Positions 16,573 through 25,986 are shown, counted from the first letter of the stretch. The stretch is 64,000 nucleotides of DNA from Arthrobacter sp. NtRootA1 (GCF_019976975.1 NZ_AP024630.1:1054001-1118000); one strand, 5' to 3'. Numbers and translations: made by a program. The notes: generated by a model not told the origin, from the letters alone.

Positions 16573-17252
16573 GCTGGCACCCCCTCAAGCCAGGAGGCTG
16601 CCTGTTCGCGGAACGCTTCAGGGGCCAGTGCGGCGGCTTCGTGCCGGATGGCCCCCAACAGCGGAACGGGCCAGCCGGAGATGGTGGCACGGTTGCTTCG
16701 CTCCACTGCACCTGGGACCGCAGGCCAGCTGCCAAGCACAACACCCACCACCGGCAGGCCCCTCCGATCGAGGGCTTCGAGCGTCAGCGCCGTGTGGTTC
16801 AAGGTGCCCAGCGACGGCCGCGCCACCACGGCGAAACCAGCCGAGTCGCCCAGGAGGCTTCCGAGGTCGGCCAGTGTGCCGCCGTCGTGGTCCAACTCAA
16901 CCAGCACCCCGCCGGCACCTTCCACAAGTACATGGTCATGGGTGTTGGCCAGTGCGCGGATTCGCTGGGCATGCGAAGCAAGCTGCGGCAGCACCACCTC
17001 GTCACAGGCAGCAGCGGGGACAGGGGCCAGCGGCTGTTCCAGGACAATGCCGGCCTCCGCCGTGAGCGGGCCGGCAAGCCGCACCACTTCCGCGCAGTCC
17101 GAATCGCCGTCTACGTTGCCGCTTTGGCAGGGCTTGTAGACCGCCACCGAGCAGCCGCGTTGCTGAAGCGCTGTGGCGAGGGCCGCCGTCGTGATGGTCT
17201 TCCCGACGCCGGTATCGGTACCGGTCACCAGGATGATGCGGGGAAGTTTCAT
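16569..17252 (-). CDS. bioD: ATP-dependent dethiobiotin synthetase
   Basis: BioD of 227 residues; it closes the ureido ring of dethiobiotin from 7,8-diaminopelargonic acid, CO2 and ATP in the cytoplasm. The P-loop GTDTGVGKT is at 11-19, KPCQSG at about 41 binds the diamine, and the VEGAGGVLV block carries the second ATP/magnesium site. ATG 17252 overlaps the bioF stop (ATGA), and its own stop overlaps the P450 start. The longer open frame upstream is antisense-like and not part of the protein. Confidence 0.96.
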   Translation of the reverse strand: MKLPRIILVTGTDTGVGKTITTAALATALQQRGCSVAVYKPCQSGNVDGDSDCAEVVRLAGPLTAEAGIVLEQPLAPVPAAACDEVVLPQLASHAQRIRALANTHDHVLVEGAGGVLVELDHDGGTLADLGSLLGDSAGFAVVARPSLGTLNHTALTLEALDRRGLPVVGVVLGSWPAVPGAVERSNRATISGWPVPLLGAIRHEAAALAPEAFREQAASWLEGVPA

Positions 17253-18478
17253 GGGGTTCGCTCCAGGATGTCGCGCAGCACTGCGCAGGCGTGATCGAGG
17301 TCGTTGGGGGTGAGGTTGGCCCGGGCTGTGAGTCGCAGCCGGGAGACGCCGTCGGGCACGGAAGGTGGCCGGAAACAGCCCACCTGGACGCCGGCAGCGT
17401 ACGCGGCCTGGCTCGCAGCCAAGGCAGCCTCCGCTGAAGGCATGGGGATGGATTGAACTGCTCCGGCAGAACGCTCGACGGCGGCTGAGCGTCCCAGCGT
17501 GGGTTGCAGTTGGGCGGCGAGGGCGGCTGCGTTGTGATGGACGGCCGCGGCGCGCCAAGGTTCCCGCTGGATGATTCCGACGGCGGCCATGGCAGCCGCC
17601 GCTGCCGGCGGGGCCAACGCGGTGTCGAAAATGAAGCTACGCGAGCGGTTCACCAAGTGCTCCCGCAGGAGGCTGGAACTAAGCACCGCCCCGCCTTGGC
17701 TCCCCAAGGCTTTGGACAGGGTGGCAGTGCGAACAACACCCGGATGGTCGGCCAGGCTGGTGCCCGCCACCGCGCCGCGCCCTTGGAAGGGGCCAACGCC
17801 GGCAACGCCCAGGCTGTGGGCCTCATCGATCAGCAGCACGGCGTCGTGTTCCTCGGCGAGGTTGAATAACTCCTGTAGTGGAGCAGCGTCACCGCCGACG
17901 CTGTAGATGGACTCAACAACAACAAGGGCCCGCGGCTGTGTCCGTCCCTCCAGGAGGCGTGCCGCGTCCGCAGCGTCATTGTGTTTAAATTCCCGCACTT
18001 CCGAGCGGCTCAGCCTAAAACCATCGATCAACGAGGCATGGCAGTACTCGTCTGCCACAATCAACGTTCCGGGACCACCCAAAGCCGTGGTGACACCCAG
18101 ATTGGCGAGGTAGCCCGAGGAGAAGACCAACGCAGCCTCCGCTCCCGTGAACAGGGCAAGGTGGTGCTCCAACTCAAGATGCAGCTCGGTGGTGCCGGTG
18201 ACCAAGCGGGATGATGCAGCGCCAGTGCCCCAGCGCCTGATCGCGTCCGTGGCAGCCTCCGCCAAGCGCGGGTCTGTGGACAGGCCCAGGTAATCGTTGC
18301 TGGCGAGGTCGATCATCCTGCGGTGTCCGCCTGTACGGCCAGCACCGGCTTCTGTGCCCGGGACGCTTTCTTTGCCGCGGGGGCCGTTCGCGACACGCAC
18401 TGTCGGCGTCCGCACCAGCCCGCGGCGCTCGCGGACCTCTGCCTGTTGCTCCAGCCAAGCGGTCATGGAGAGGCTCAT
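17249..18478 (-). CDS. bioF: 8-amino-7-oxononanoate synthase
   Basis: PLP-dependent BioF of 409 residues that condenses pimeloyl-ACP or pimeloyl-CoA with L-alanine. Visible: the substrate loop DYLGLSTDPR, GTGAASSRLVTGTTELHLELE, DEAHSLG (218-224) for PLP, and TATLSKALGSQGG with the PLP Lys at K256. ATG 18478 overlaps the bioA stop; the frame extends further upstream but without family sequence. The N-terminal segment at about 22-53 is Gly/Arg-rich and looks like an insertion relative to compact BioF proteins. Confidence 0.95.
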   Translation of the reverse strand: MSLSMTAWLEQQAEVRERRGLVRTPTVRVANGPRGKESVPGTEAGAGRTGGHRRMIDLASNDYLGLSTDPRLAEAATDAIRRWGTGAASSRLVTGTTELHLELEHHLALFTGAEAALVFSSGYLANLGVTTALGGPGTLIVADEYCHASLIDGFRLSRSEVREFKHNDAADAARLLEGRTQPRALVVVESIYSVGGDAAPLQELFNLAEEHDAVLLIDEAHSLGVAGVGPFQGRGAVAGTSLADHPGVVRTATLSKALGSQGGAVLSSSLLREHLVNRSRSFIFDTALAPPAAAAAMAAVGIIQREPWRAAAVHHNAAALAAQLQPTLGRSAAVERSAGAVQSIPMPSAEAALAASQAAYAAGVQVGCFRPPSVPDGVSRLRLTARANLTPNDLDHACAVLRDILERTP

Positions 18479-19803
18479 ACTCTGGCCTCCAGCCTGTCTG
18501 CGGCCGCGGAGACTGCCGCCACCATGCCAGCAGTGATGGTCCTGATCTGGGAGGTTGAGCTGATGTACGGCGGCATCGTATAGACGAGATTGCGGAAAGG
18601 ACGGATCCACACTCCCCGCTCGATCGCAGCCCGGGTCACTGCAGCGACGTCCACCGCGTCCGCCAACTCAATGACGCCCACCGCGCCGATAATGCGGACG
18701 TCCCTCACGCCGTCGAGCTCCAACGCCGGGGCCAAGCCCTCCGCGAGCCCTGCGCCTACGCGGTCAACGTCTGCGCGCCAGTCGCCGTCCCGCAGCAGCC
18801 CGAGGCTCGTGTTGGCCACGGCACAGGCGAGCGGGTTGCCCATGAACGTGGGGCCGTGAAGTAGGGCACCAGCATCACCGCTGGATACCACCCCAGCAAC
18901 CTCACCCGTGCACAACGTTGCGGCCAGCGTCATGTACCCACCCGTGAGCGCCTTGCCGACACACAGGATGTCCGGGACGACGCCGGCATAGTTCGCAGCG
19001 AACAACTCGCCTGTTCGCCCAAAGCCCGTGGCGATCTCGTCCAGGATGAGCAGCAAGCCGTGCGCATCGGCAACCTCGCGGAGGATCCGCACACACTCCG
19101 GCGGGTAGATGAACATCCCGCCAGCACCCTGCAGGACAGGTTCCACAATGATCGCTGCGAGCTCATTGGAATGCTCACGGGCCAGCGTCTCGACTGATGT
19201 CCGCCACTCACCGATAGCTGCTGGGGTGGCCGTCGCTGCGGCTGGAGGACGCGGCGCGAACACATTACCCGCCAGCAAACCAGGGAACGCGGAGTGCATG
19301 CCGTCAACGGGATCACAAACGCCCATCGCGGCAAACGTGTCGCCGTGATAGCCACCGCGGACCGTCAGGAAGCGCTGCCGTTGTGGACGCCCGGAGGCAG
19401 TCTGGAACTGCACGGCCAGCTTTAGGGCCACCTCCACTGAAACGGAGCCGGAATCTGCCAGGAACACCCGTTCCAGCTGGCGGCCCTGTTCCTGCGGTGC
19501 AAGAGACAGCAGGGTCTCGGCAAGATCCACGGCAGGTTGATGCGTCAGTCCACCGAACATCACATGGCTGAAGGACCCCAGCTGGCGCTGAACCGCGGCA
19601 TCCAGCACAGGATGGCGGTACCCATGGATCACCGACCACCACGACGACATCGCATCCAGCACCTCATGCGTTCGGCCGTCCTCGTCCCGAAGCCGCAGCG
19701 CCACGCCGTCGGCCGCTTCAACTTCCCAAAGCGGCAGCGTCCCGGACGCCGGAGCGTAAGGATGCCACAGGCTTGCCCGGTCCCGCTCGATCAGCGAACT
19801 CAT
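18475..19803 (-). CDS. bioA: Adenosylmethionine-8-amino-7-oxononanoate aminotransferase
   Basis: Class III aminotransferase of 442 residues that makes 7,8-diaminopelargonic acid using S-adenosylmethionine as amino donor. Diagnostic features: LWHPYA at the N-terminus, [16 protein letters not shown] including the paired Trp of the substrate site, [25 protein letters not shown] and [10 protein letters not shown] with PLP Lys284. ATG 19803 overlaps the stop of the BsaP-like gene, and its stop overlaps bioF. It is the central gene of the six-gene operon. Confidence 0.96.
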   Translation of the reverse strand: MSSLIERDRASLWHPYAPASGTLPLWEVEAADGVALRLRDEDGRTHEVLDAMSSWWSVIHGYRHPVLDAAVQRQLGSFSHVMFGGLTHQPAVDLAETLLSLAPQEQGRQLERVFLADSGSVSVEVALKLAVQFQTASGRPQRQRFLTVRGGYHGDTFAAMGVCDPVDGMHSAFPGLLAGNVFAPRPPAAATATPAAIGEWRTSVETLAREHSNELAAIIVEPVLQGAGGMFIYPPECVRILREVADAHGLLLILDEIATGFGRTGELFAANYAGVVPDILCVGKALTGGYMTLAATLCTGEVAGVVSSGDAGALLHGPTFMGNPLACAVANTSLGLLRDGDWRADVDRVGAGLAEGLAPALELDGVRDVRIIGAVGVIELADAVDVAAVTRAAIERGVWIRPFRNLVYTMPPYISSTSQIRTITAGMVAAVSAAADRLEARV

Positions 19804-20120
19804 CGGGACACCCGTCCGTGGCGCGAGCACTCCGCCGACCAACCCAACGGCGTCACCTGGACCTTCATCCTGCGGCGACACTGCGCGCAATACCTGGGCG
19901 GTTCCATCGCCAACCGTTGCTGGCAGCCTTGGTGGGAGTCCGACGTCGAGTGGGGGTGCGACGTCGGGCGCTCGCCGTTGGTGCCTTTGCGAACGGTACC
20001 GCCCCCAATGACGGTGCCGTCCTCAACAACGTCTTCAACGACGTCCTCAAAAAGGGCGCCGGCAACCGTGCCGCCGCAGTGCCCGCAGTATTCCGCCTGC
20101 ATGGCGCCTATCGCGGTCAT
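19800..20120 (-). CDS. bsaP: Biotin synthase auxiliary protein (BsaP-like)
   Basis: Small Cys-rich protein of 106 residues between bioB and bioA. It has an N-terminal YCGHCGG pair (C12, C15), an acidic and variable middle, and a C-terminal block [18 protein letters not shown] with a further Cys and His-Gly (C78, C81, C98). This C-terminal block matches what I recall of the mycobacterial auxiliary protein needed for biotin synthase turnover, probably through iron-sulfur handling. ATG 20120 overlaps the bioB stop, so it is coupled to its partner; ATG 20102 is an alternative start. The longer N-terminal CxxC arm may be a lineage-specific feature. Confidence 0.83.
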   Translation of the reverse strand: MTAIGAMQAEYCGHCGGTVAGALFEDVVEDVVEDGTVIGGGTVRKGTNGERPTSHPHSTSDSHQGCQQRLAMEPPRYCAQCRRRMKVQVTPLGWSAECSRHGRVSR

Positions 20121-21151
20121 AGCGTCTTCTGGAGTTCCTTGATGGGCATGTTGAGCTCCACCAGGAGGTTCAGGTCTGCGGTGGCGGGGCGGCCCAGGGT
20201 GGTGAGGTAGTTGCCCACGATCACGGCGTTGATGCCGCCGAGCAGGCCCTCGCGGGTGCCGAGATCGCCCAAGGTCAGTTCGCGGCCGCCAGCGTAGCGG
20301 AGTACTGTTCGCGGCATGGCGAGCCGGAAGGCGGCGATAGCGCGGAGGGCGTCCTTGCCGTCCATGATGCCCTGGTTTTCCAACGGCGTTCCCGGACGTG
20401 GATTCAGGAAGTTCAGCGGAACTTCGTGCGGTTCCAATGCGGCCAGTTGGGCGGCGAGTTCGGCCCGCTGCTCGAGGGTTTCACCCATGCCGATCAGGGC
20501 GCCGCAGCACAGTTCCATACCGGCGGCTTTGACCATGTTGCAGGTGTCCAGCCGTTCCTCGTAGCTGTGTGTGGTGACGACCTCGGGGAAGTAGCTCCGC
20601 GCGGTTTCGAGGTTGTGGTTGTAGCGGTGGACGCCCCATTCGGCCAGCTGATCAACCTGGCGCTGGTTCAACATACCCAGGGAGCACGCAATGTTGATTT
20701 CAACTTCCTCGTTGATGCGGTCGATCGCGAACTTGATCTGGTTCATGAGTTTGATGTCGGGGCCACGCACAGCTGCGACGATGCAGAACTCGGTGGCACC
20801 GGTGGCGGCTGTTTCCTTGGCAGCCTTCACCAGTTCAGGGATATCCAGCCACACGCCACGGACCGGGGAATCGAAAAGTCCGGACTGGCTACAGAAGTGG
20901 CAATCTTCGGGGCAGCCGCCGGTCTTGATGGAGATGATGCCTTCAACCTCGACGTCCTCGCCGCAGTGCTTCAGCCGGACCTCGTGGGCGAGCTGCATGG
21001 CAGCGGGAATCGCTTCGTCAGGAAGTTGGAGTATCTCCACAAGCTGGGCTTCGTTGAGGCCTTTACCGCGCTCAAGGACCTGCTCGCGTGCGATGTCCAG
21101 GATGGCGTAGGCAGCGCCTGCTGGGGTTCGATGAGTTGTTTGGGTCGTCAT
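20117..21151 (-). CDS. bioB: Biotin synthase
   Basis: Radical SAM enzyme of 344 residues that inserts sulfur into dethiobiotin. The SAM cluster motif is C80-x3-C84-x2-C87 ([13 protein letters not shown]), followed by [12 protein letters not shown] and the second cluster region around [24 protein letters not shown], with Arg in LRYAGGRE. It is the first gene of the biotin operon and is divergent from the NCS1 permease. The 209-bp gap upstream holds its promoter; I found no biotin riboswitch and no convincing BirA or BioQ site there. Confidence 0.97.
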   Translation of the reverse strand: MTTQTTHRTPAGAAYAILDIAREQVLERGKGLNEAQLVEILQLPDEAIPAAMQLAHEVRLKHCGEDVEVEGIISIKTGGCPEDCHFCSQSGLFDSPVRGVWLDIPELVKAAKETAATGATEFCIVAAVRGPDIKLMNQIKFAIDRINEEVEINIACSLGMLNQRQVDQLAEWGVHRYNHNLETARSYFPEVVTTHSYEERLDTCNMVKAAGMELCCGALIGMGETLEQRAELAAQLAALEPHEVPLNFLNPRPGTPLENQGIMDGKDALRAIAAFRLAMPRTVLRYAGGRELTLGDLGTREGLLGGINAVIVGNYLTTLGRPATADLNLLVELNMPIKELQKTL

Positions 21152-21360
21152 GGACTTGACGGTATCCGTGGGGGCGGCACGCGATTTTGTGGGGTCCGCA
21201 CAAAGTGGCGTAGCGGATTTTGGACTGCCCTTATGGCTGGTGGGCGCGGGCGGCTGGTGCAGAAGTTACAGCTGTGAAACATCGTTGTGACTGATTTGAC
21301 CCGCTGCGTGACTAGCGTCGTTGACGAAGCACCGACCACGAATCTTGAAAGCGAGCCCGG
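21152..21360. promoter_or_regulatory. Divergent control region of bioB and the NCS1 permease
   Basis: Intergenic segment of 209 bp between divergent starts. It contains a weak inverted repeat TTTGTG-N7-CACAAA (21186-21204) on the bioB side and two GTGACT/TTGAC-like segments on the permease side. Neither matches a regulator site I can name. Confidence 0.35.
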
Positions 21361-23037
21361 ATGAGCGACCTTCTGACAGACGCCCAAAGAGTTACGACGG
21401 CGGGGAACGCCGACGCGATGAGCGCCGCGAAGGAGAGCCTGGAAGACTACACACTCCGGTTCGCCCCGCGCTCCTACCGGAAGTGGAGCGCCGGTGTGGT
21501 GGCGACCAGTGCCCTTGGCGGGATCGCCTACCTGGCTGACTTCTCGATCGGGGCAAACATCGGCATCGCCTACGGCACCGTGAATGCGATCTTCGGCATC
21601 ATCGTTGCCGCGGTGATCATCTTCGCCACGGGCTTTCCACTGGCGTACTACGCCGCCCGCTACAACATAGACCTCGACCTCATCACTCGCGGGTCAGGCT
21701 TTGGCTACTACGGTTCAGTGGTCACGAACATCATTTTCGCGACCTTCACCTTTATCTTCTTTGCCCTCGAAGGCTCCATCATGGCCCAGGGCCTGCAATT
21801 GGGCCTCGGCGTCCCGCAATGGCTTGGGTATGCCGTATCCACCATCATCATCATTCCGCTGGTGATCTACGGGATGAAGACCCTTGCTACTTTGCAAGTG
21901 TGGACCACGCCCTTGTGGTTGCTGCTGATGGTGGTTCCCGTCGGCTATCTGCTGTTGTCCCACCCCGAAAGCATCGACGCCTTCTTTGCCTACACCGGCG
22001 CTTCGGGCGAGGGCGGCACCAATCTCGCCTCCGTGATGCTGGCTGCCGGCGTTTGCCTTTCGTTGATGGCCCAGATCGCAGAGCAGATCGATTACCTGCG
22101 CTTCATGCCACCCAAGACCGCGGAGAACAAGGGTGCTTGGTGGCGTGCCGTAATCCTCGCCGGACCCGGCTGGGTTATTTTTGGTGCCATCAAGCAGGTT
22201 GTAGGCATGTTTATTGCCATTTACCTGATCGCCAGGCTGGATCCCGCCGCGTCCGTGCACGCCAATGAACCAGTCCACCAATTCCTGGGCGTGTACCAGG
22301 AGATGATGCCGGCCTGGCTCGCGATGTCCCTGGCCGTTGTGTTGGTGGTTATCTCGCAGATCAAGATCAACGTCACCAACGCCTATTCCGGATCGCTTGC
22401 CTGGACCAATTCCTTCACCCGCATCACCAAGACCTACCCGGGCCGCATGGTGTTCGTTGTGGTCAACCTGGTGATCGCATTGGTCCTCATGGAGTCGAAC
22501 ATGTTCGAATTCCTCAACACGATCCTTGGCTTCTACGCCAACTGCGCCATGGCCTGGGTGGTCACAGTTGCCTCCGATATCGCCATCAACAAGTACCTCT
22601 TGAAGATCTCGCCCAAGGTTCCTGAGTTCCGACGGGGCATGCTCTACCCCATCAATCCGGTCGGCTTCGTTTCCATGCTGGTCTCGGCAGGGATGTCCAT
22701 CGCGGTCTTCTTTGGGGCTTTCGGTGCCGGAGTGCAGCCGTATTCGCCAATTTTCGCCGTCGTCCTTGCTTTGGTACTTCCCCCGGTCCTGGCTCTGGCC
22801 ACGCGTGGCCGCTACTACCTCCGCCGCACCGATGACGGGATCGACCTGCCCATGTTCGACGCCGACGGAAACCCTAGCGACGAGAAGCTCCTCTGCCACG
22901 TCACCGGCCTTGAGTTCGAACGCCCGGACATGCTCCGCTCAGGCCAGGACGGTCCCGACGGCGAACCCCGCTTCATCTCTTCCCTTGCCTTGTCCACGGA
23001 TAAGTCAGGCGCACTGGTGCTGCCAGCCCGGAAATAG
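21361..23037 (+). CDS. NCS1-family purine/cytosine permease
   Basis: Nucleobase:cation symporter-1 family transporter of 558 residues with about twelve hydrophobic helices. The N-terminal RFAPRSYRKW and the SLMAQIAEQIDYLRFMPP loop, and KINVTNAYSGSLAWTN of helix 8, are typical. It has an unusually long hydrophilic C-terminal tail of about 90 residues (after RRTDDGIDLPMFD), which could be regulatory. ATG 21361 is preceded by GAAAGCGAG. It is divergent from bioB. Cytosine, allantoin or another nucleobase are possible substrates; a yeast-type cytosine deaminase is encoded at 36402 but not linked. Confidence 0.9.
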   Translation: MSDLLTDAQRVTTAGNADAMSAAKESLEDYTLRFAPRSYRKWSAGVVATSALGGIAYLADFSIGANIGIAYGTVNAIFGIIVAAVIIFATGFPLAYYAARYNIDLDLITRGSGFGYYGSVVTNIIFATFTFIFFALEGSIMAQGLQLGLGVPQWLGYAVSTIIIIPLVIYGMKTLATLQVWTTPLWLLLMVVPVGYLLLSHPESIDAFFAYTGASGEGGTNLASVMLAAGVCLSLMAQIAEQIDYLRFMPPKTAENKGAWWRAVILAGPGWVIFGAIKQVVGMFIAIYLIARLDPAASVHANEPVHQFLGVYQEMMPAWLAMSLAVVLVVISQIKINVTNAYSGSLAWTNSFTRITKTYPGRMVFVVVNLVIALVLMESNMFEFLNTILGFYANCAMAWVVTVASDIAINKYLLKISPKVPEFRRGMLYPINPVGFVSMLVSAGMSIAVFFGAFGAGVQPYSPIFAVVLALVLPPVLALATRGRYYLRRTDDGIDLPMFDADGNPSDEKLLCHVTGLEFERPDMLRSGQDGPDGEPRFISSLALSTDKSGALVLPARK

Positions 23038-23087
23038 GCACGCTGGCTGGCGCTGCGCGCGAAAAGTCAGGGTGCTTAGAATGAGGC

Positions 23088-24137
23088 ATGGCACAGGATG
23101 AGCGGAACGAAGAGACCGGGCTGAGCGAGGAACCAGGGCAGCCAGAGGAATCCGAGCAGACCGACGACTCAGGGCAGGTTGAGTCAACAACCGACCTCGA
23201 CGAGGACATCGCGATGGCGTTGGAAAACCACGTCCTTAACCCGGCGGAGGACCCGGAAGAGGCCTCAGATCCACGGACAATGTATCCGTCGGGGGAGTTC
23301 GAGCCGCAAACCCAGGACTACCCTGGCTGGACCGAGGCAATGATCCCGCGGCCGGATCACGGGGAGCAAAGCTATGTGGGCCATCACCGGATGATGGGAT
23401 TCCGGACCTTGATTACAGGCGGCGACAGTGGGATTGGGAAAGCCGTAGCGATTGCCTTCGCCCGTGAAGGTGCAGATGTGGCGTTCACGTATTTGCCGGA
23501 AGAGGAGCAGGACGCGGAATTGACCGTCCAATTGATCGAGGCCGCGGGCAGCCGTGCCCTGGCGCTGCCGGGGGATCTGCGGGACGAGGAATTCTGTCAG
23601 GAAGTCATCGCCCAAACCATCGAAGAATTCGATGGACTGAACGTTCTGGTCAACAACGCAGGTTTCCAGATGACTACCAGCCGGGGGATCGAAGACCTCA
23701 GCAGCGAACAGTTCGACCGGACCTTCAAGAGCAACGTCTATGCGCTCTTCTGGCTTACCAAGGCGGCCTTGCCACATTTGCAGCCAGGGTCCTCGATCAT
23801 CAATACCTCATCAATCCAGGGTTACCATCCGAGTCCCTCGCTCATCGATTACGCCGCCACCAAGGCAGCCATCAACAGCATGACGTTCTCGTTGGCAGAA
23901 TCCCTCGGATCCAAGGGAATCCGGGTCAATGCGGTAGCTCCCGGACCCATTTGGACCCCCTTGCAACCACCAACCCAGCCGGAGGAGAAGATCGTGAAGT
24001 TCGGGCAGGACACGCCCCTCGGCCGGGCCGGTCAGCCTGCTGAACTTGCCGCGACGTATGTCCTGCTGGCGACGGAGGAGTCCAGCTACATTTCCGGCTC
24101 GGTTATTGGGGTTACCGGCGGAAAGCACCTCGCCTAA
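23088..24137 (+). CDS. SDR-family oxidoreductase with acidic N-terminal extension (YghA/YdaD-like)
   Basis: SDR of 349 residues. An acidic, Glu/Asp/Ser-rich leader of about 60 residues is followed by YPSGEFEPQTQDYPG, then the Rossmann motif ITGGDSGIGKAVA, LVNNAGFQM, the catalytic DYAATKAAI pair and the PGPIWTPL loop. This layout matches general-stress SDRs such as YghA and YdaD. The ATG lies 5 nt after TAGAAT and also near GAGG, so it may be leaderless. It is convergent with the zinc alcohol dehydrogenase at 24182. The substrate is unknown. Confidence 0.9.
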   Translation: MAQDERNEETGLSEEPGQPEESEQTDDSGQVESTTDLDEDIAMALENHVLNPAEDPEEASDPRTMYPSGEFEPQTQDYPGWTEAMIPRPDHGEQSYVGHHRMMGFRTLITGGDSGIGKAVAIAFAREGADVAFTYLPEEEQDAELTVQLIEAAGSRALALPGDLRDEEFCQEVIAQTIEEFDGLNVLVNNAGFQMTTSRGIEDLSSEQFDRTFKSNVYALFWLTKAALPHLQPGSSIINTSSIQGYHPSPSLIDYAATKAAINSMTFSLAESLGSKGIRVNAVAPGPIWTPLQPPTQPEEKIVKFGQDTPLGRAGQPAELAATYVLLATEESSYISGSVIGVTGGKHLA

Positions 24138-24181
24138 GGCGCCTCCGCCCATCTCTATCGCCCAACTGATCCTCCAGGAAA

Positions 24182-25357
24182 TCAGGGCTTCAGCACCACC
24201 TTGATGCAGCCGTCCTGCTTCTTCTGGAATTTCTCGTACAAGTCAGGCGCGTCGTCCAGACCGCCCGTGTGGGTGACCAGATGCATGACTCCCAGCGGAT
24301 CGGCGTCGTCCTCTACCAAGGGGAGCAGCTGGTCAGTCCAGTTGCGCACGTTGCATTGCCCCATGCGGAGTTGGACTTGCTTGTCGAACATGGTCATCAG
24401 CGGCATGGGATCGGCCTGGCCACCGTAAACGCCGCTGAGCGAAACAGTGCCGCCGCGCCGCACCAGATCCACTGCCGTGTGGAGGGCAGCAAGGCGGTCC
24501 ACGCTCATGGTCTCCATGGCTACCTGCGCCGGCTTGTCAGGGAGCAATGAAACCGCCCGGTGCAGGAATGATGCCACCGGGGAGCCGTGGGCTTCCATGC
24601 CCACTGCATCCACCACCGCGTCCGGGCCCCGGCCGAGGGTCTCCTCGCGGATCTCCGCGGCGACATCCGGGCTGTAGTTCATGGTCTCCACGCCATGTTC
24701 TTCCGCCATCGCCCGGCGCTCGGGAACGGGATCCACGCCAATGACACGGAAACCCTTGTGGACGCCAATTCTGGAGGCAAACTGGCCCACAGGGCCGAGT
24801 CCGAGCACCGCCAATGTGCCTCCCTCGGGGACGTTGGCGTATTCCACGGCCTGCCACGCTGTGGGCAGGATGTCCGAGAGGAACAGATAGCGCTCGTCGG
24901 GGAGGTCTGAATCTACTTTGATGGGCCCGTAGTCGCCGAAAGGCACCCGCAGGTATTGTGCCTGGCCGCCCGGCACGGAGCCGTAGAGTTCGGAGTATCC
25001 AAAGAGTGCAGCCCCTGTACCTTTGGCTTTGACCTGCGTGGTTTCGCACTGCGACTGAAGGCCTTGGTTGCACATGTAGCACCGGCCGCAGGAGATATTG
25101 AAGGGCACCACTACCCGGTCGCCCTTCTGGAGCCGGTGGACCTCCGAGCCCACTTCTTCCACGATTCCCATGGGCTCGTGGCCGATGACGTCGCCCTTGT
25201 GCATGTAGGGGCCGAGGACTTCGTAGAGGTGCAGGTCCGAGCCACAAATGGCTGACGATGTTATTCGGACAATGACATCCGTTGGTTCCTGGATGGTGGG
25301 ATCGGGGACATCAATAACGCTCAGCGAGCGCCTTCCTTGCCACGTCACTGCTTTCAC
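24182..25357 (-). CDS. Zinc-dependent alcohol dehydrogenase, glutathione-independent formaldehyde dehydrogenase-like
   Basis: Medium-chain zinc dehydrogenase of 391 residues. Catalytic zinc ligands are in AICGSDLHLY and GHEPMGIVEEVG; the structural-zinc Cys cluster is SCGRCYMCNQGLQSQC. The cofactor loop is LGLGPVGQFASRI. The long loops and FGYSELYG-type insert resemble FdhA-type dehydrogenases acting on formaldehyde or other small aldehydes and alcohols. GTG 25357 is chosen because AGGGAGAG lies about 7 nt upstream and the family start VKAVTWQG follows it; the open frame extends to 25444 without homologous sequence. Confidence 0.89.
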   Translation of the reverse strand: MKAVTWQGRRSLSVIDVPDPTIQEPTDVIVRITSSAICGSDLHLYEVLGPYMHKGDVIGHEPMGIVEEVGSEVHRLQKGDRVVVPFNISCGRCYMCNQGLQSQCETTQVKAKGTGAALFGYSELYGSVPGGQAQYLRVPFGDYGPIKVDSDLPDERYLFLSDILPTAWQAVEYANVPEGGTLAVLGLGPVGQFASRIGVHKGFRVIGVDPVPERRAMAEEHGVETMNYSPDVAAEIREETLGRGPDAVVDAVGMEAHGSPVASFLHRAVSLLPDKPAQVAMETMSVDRLAALHTAVDLVRRGGTVSLSGVYGGQADPMPLMTMFDKQVQLRMGQCNVRNWTDQLLPLVEDDADPLGVMHLVTHTGGLDDAPDLYEKFQKKQDGCIKVVLKP

Positions 25358-25493
25358 AATCGCTCTCCCTGCTTTGGGGGCTGGAGGTGTGTCCCGCGCT
25401 GCAGGAGACCTTCCCAGCGAAGCAGAGTTGGCAGCGGCGCACAAGGTCTTTGGTAGCCTCGACAGCCCTTGAAGCCCGGCCTACATTGAGGCT

Positions 25494-25751
25494 ATGAGCG
25501 AAGAATCGAGCGAACGGGACAAATCGAGCGAGCGGGACGAATCGAGCGAGCGGGACGAATCGAGCAAAGGGGATAGGGCGCCTTCTGACGCCTCAAAGCA
25601 GGCGGTACCTGCCGACGTCAAGCATGGGGACAGCACCCCCGGGACGGGTGACTTTACTACGGAGGTGGACCCTGCGTTCATCCCGGACGATAGCGGCGAG
25701 ACGCCGGAGGAGAAGCGCGCCAGGGAGCATCCAGAGGCGACGGGTAGCTAA
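25494..25751 (+). CDS. Small hydrophilic repeat protein, hypothetical
   Basis: 85 residues, strongly charged and without hydrophobic segments. The N-terminus is built of repeated SSERDE units from an 18-bp tandem repeat (25504-25575); the C-terminus (FIPDDSGETPEEKRAREHP) looks conserved-type. TACATT stands 6 nt before the ATG, so it could be leaderless. Probably intrinsically disordered. Function unknown. Confidence 0.6.
   Translation: MSEESSERDKSSERDESSERDESSKGDRAPSDASKQAVPADVKHGDSTPGTGDFTTEVDPAFIPDDSGETPEEKRAREHPEATGS
25504..25575. repeat. 18-bp tandem repeat within small ORF
   Basis: Four units of about AATCGAGCGAGCGGGACG start at 25504, 25522, 25540 and 25558, the last diverged. The unit length is a multiple of three, so copy-number change would keep the reading frame. 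Confidence 0.85.
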
Positions 25752-25886
25752 AAACACCTATTTTGGGCAGTAGTACGACGGCGTCCCCCGCTGACCGGCC
25801 TGGGTCACCTTCGCACCCACTTTAGTAAGTAACCTGATAATTGGTGTTAAGCTGGTAGGAGATAGCTGTCCACGTGATCAGAAAGC

Positions 25887-25912
25887 GTTTCGAACGAACA
25901 CTGGATGGGTAC
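25887..25912 (+). promoter_or_regulatory. Stress-sigma (SigB/SigF-type) promoter candidate
   Basis: GTTT (25887-25890), 16-nt spacer, GGGTAC (25907-25912): this matches the GTTT-N14-17-GGGTA pattern of actinobacterial SigB/SigF-type promoters. It is 75 bp upstream of the membrane protein start at 25987, which has GGGAGG as ribosome-binding site. Confidence 0.55.
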
Positions 25913-25986
25913 AACTTTGGGTACTAAGCACAGCATGGGCTAGGGGCGGCGCCCAAACAAAGCCGTTCACGAGGGAGGCAATCCAC

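Noticed and set aside
21715..22899. 394-residue minus frame opposite the NCS1 permease
   Set aside because: His/Asp/Gly-rich antisense of hydrophobic codons; not a plausible protein.
25504..25575. Possible CRISPR or mobile-element repeat
   Set aside because: Contiguous 18-bp in-frame tandem repeat without spacers, leader or cas genes.
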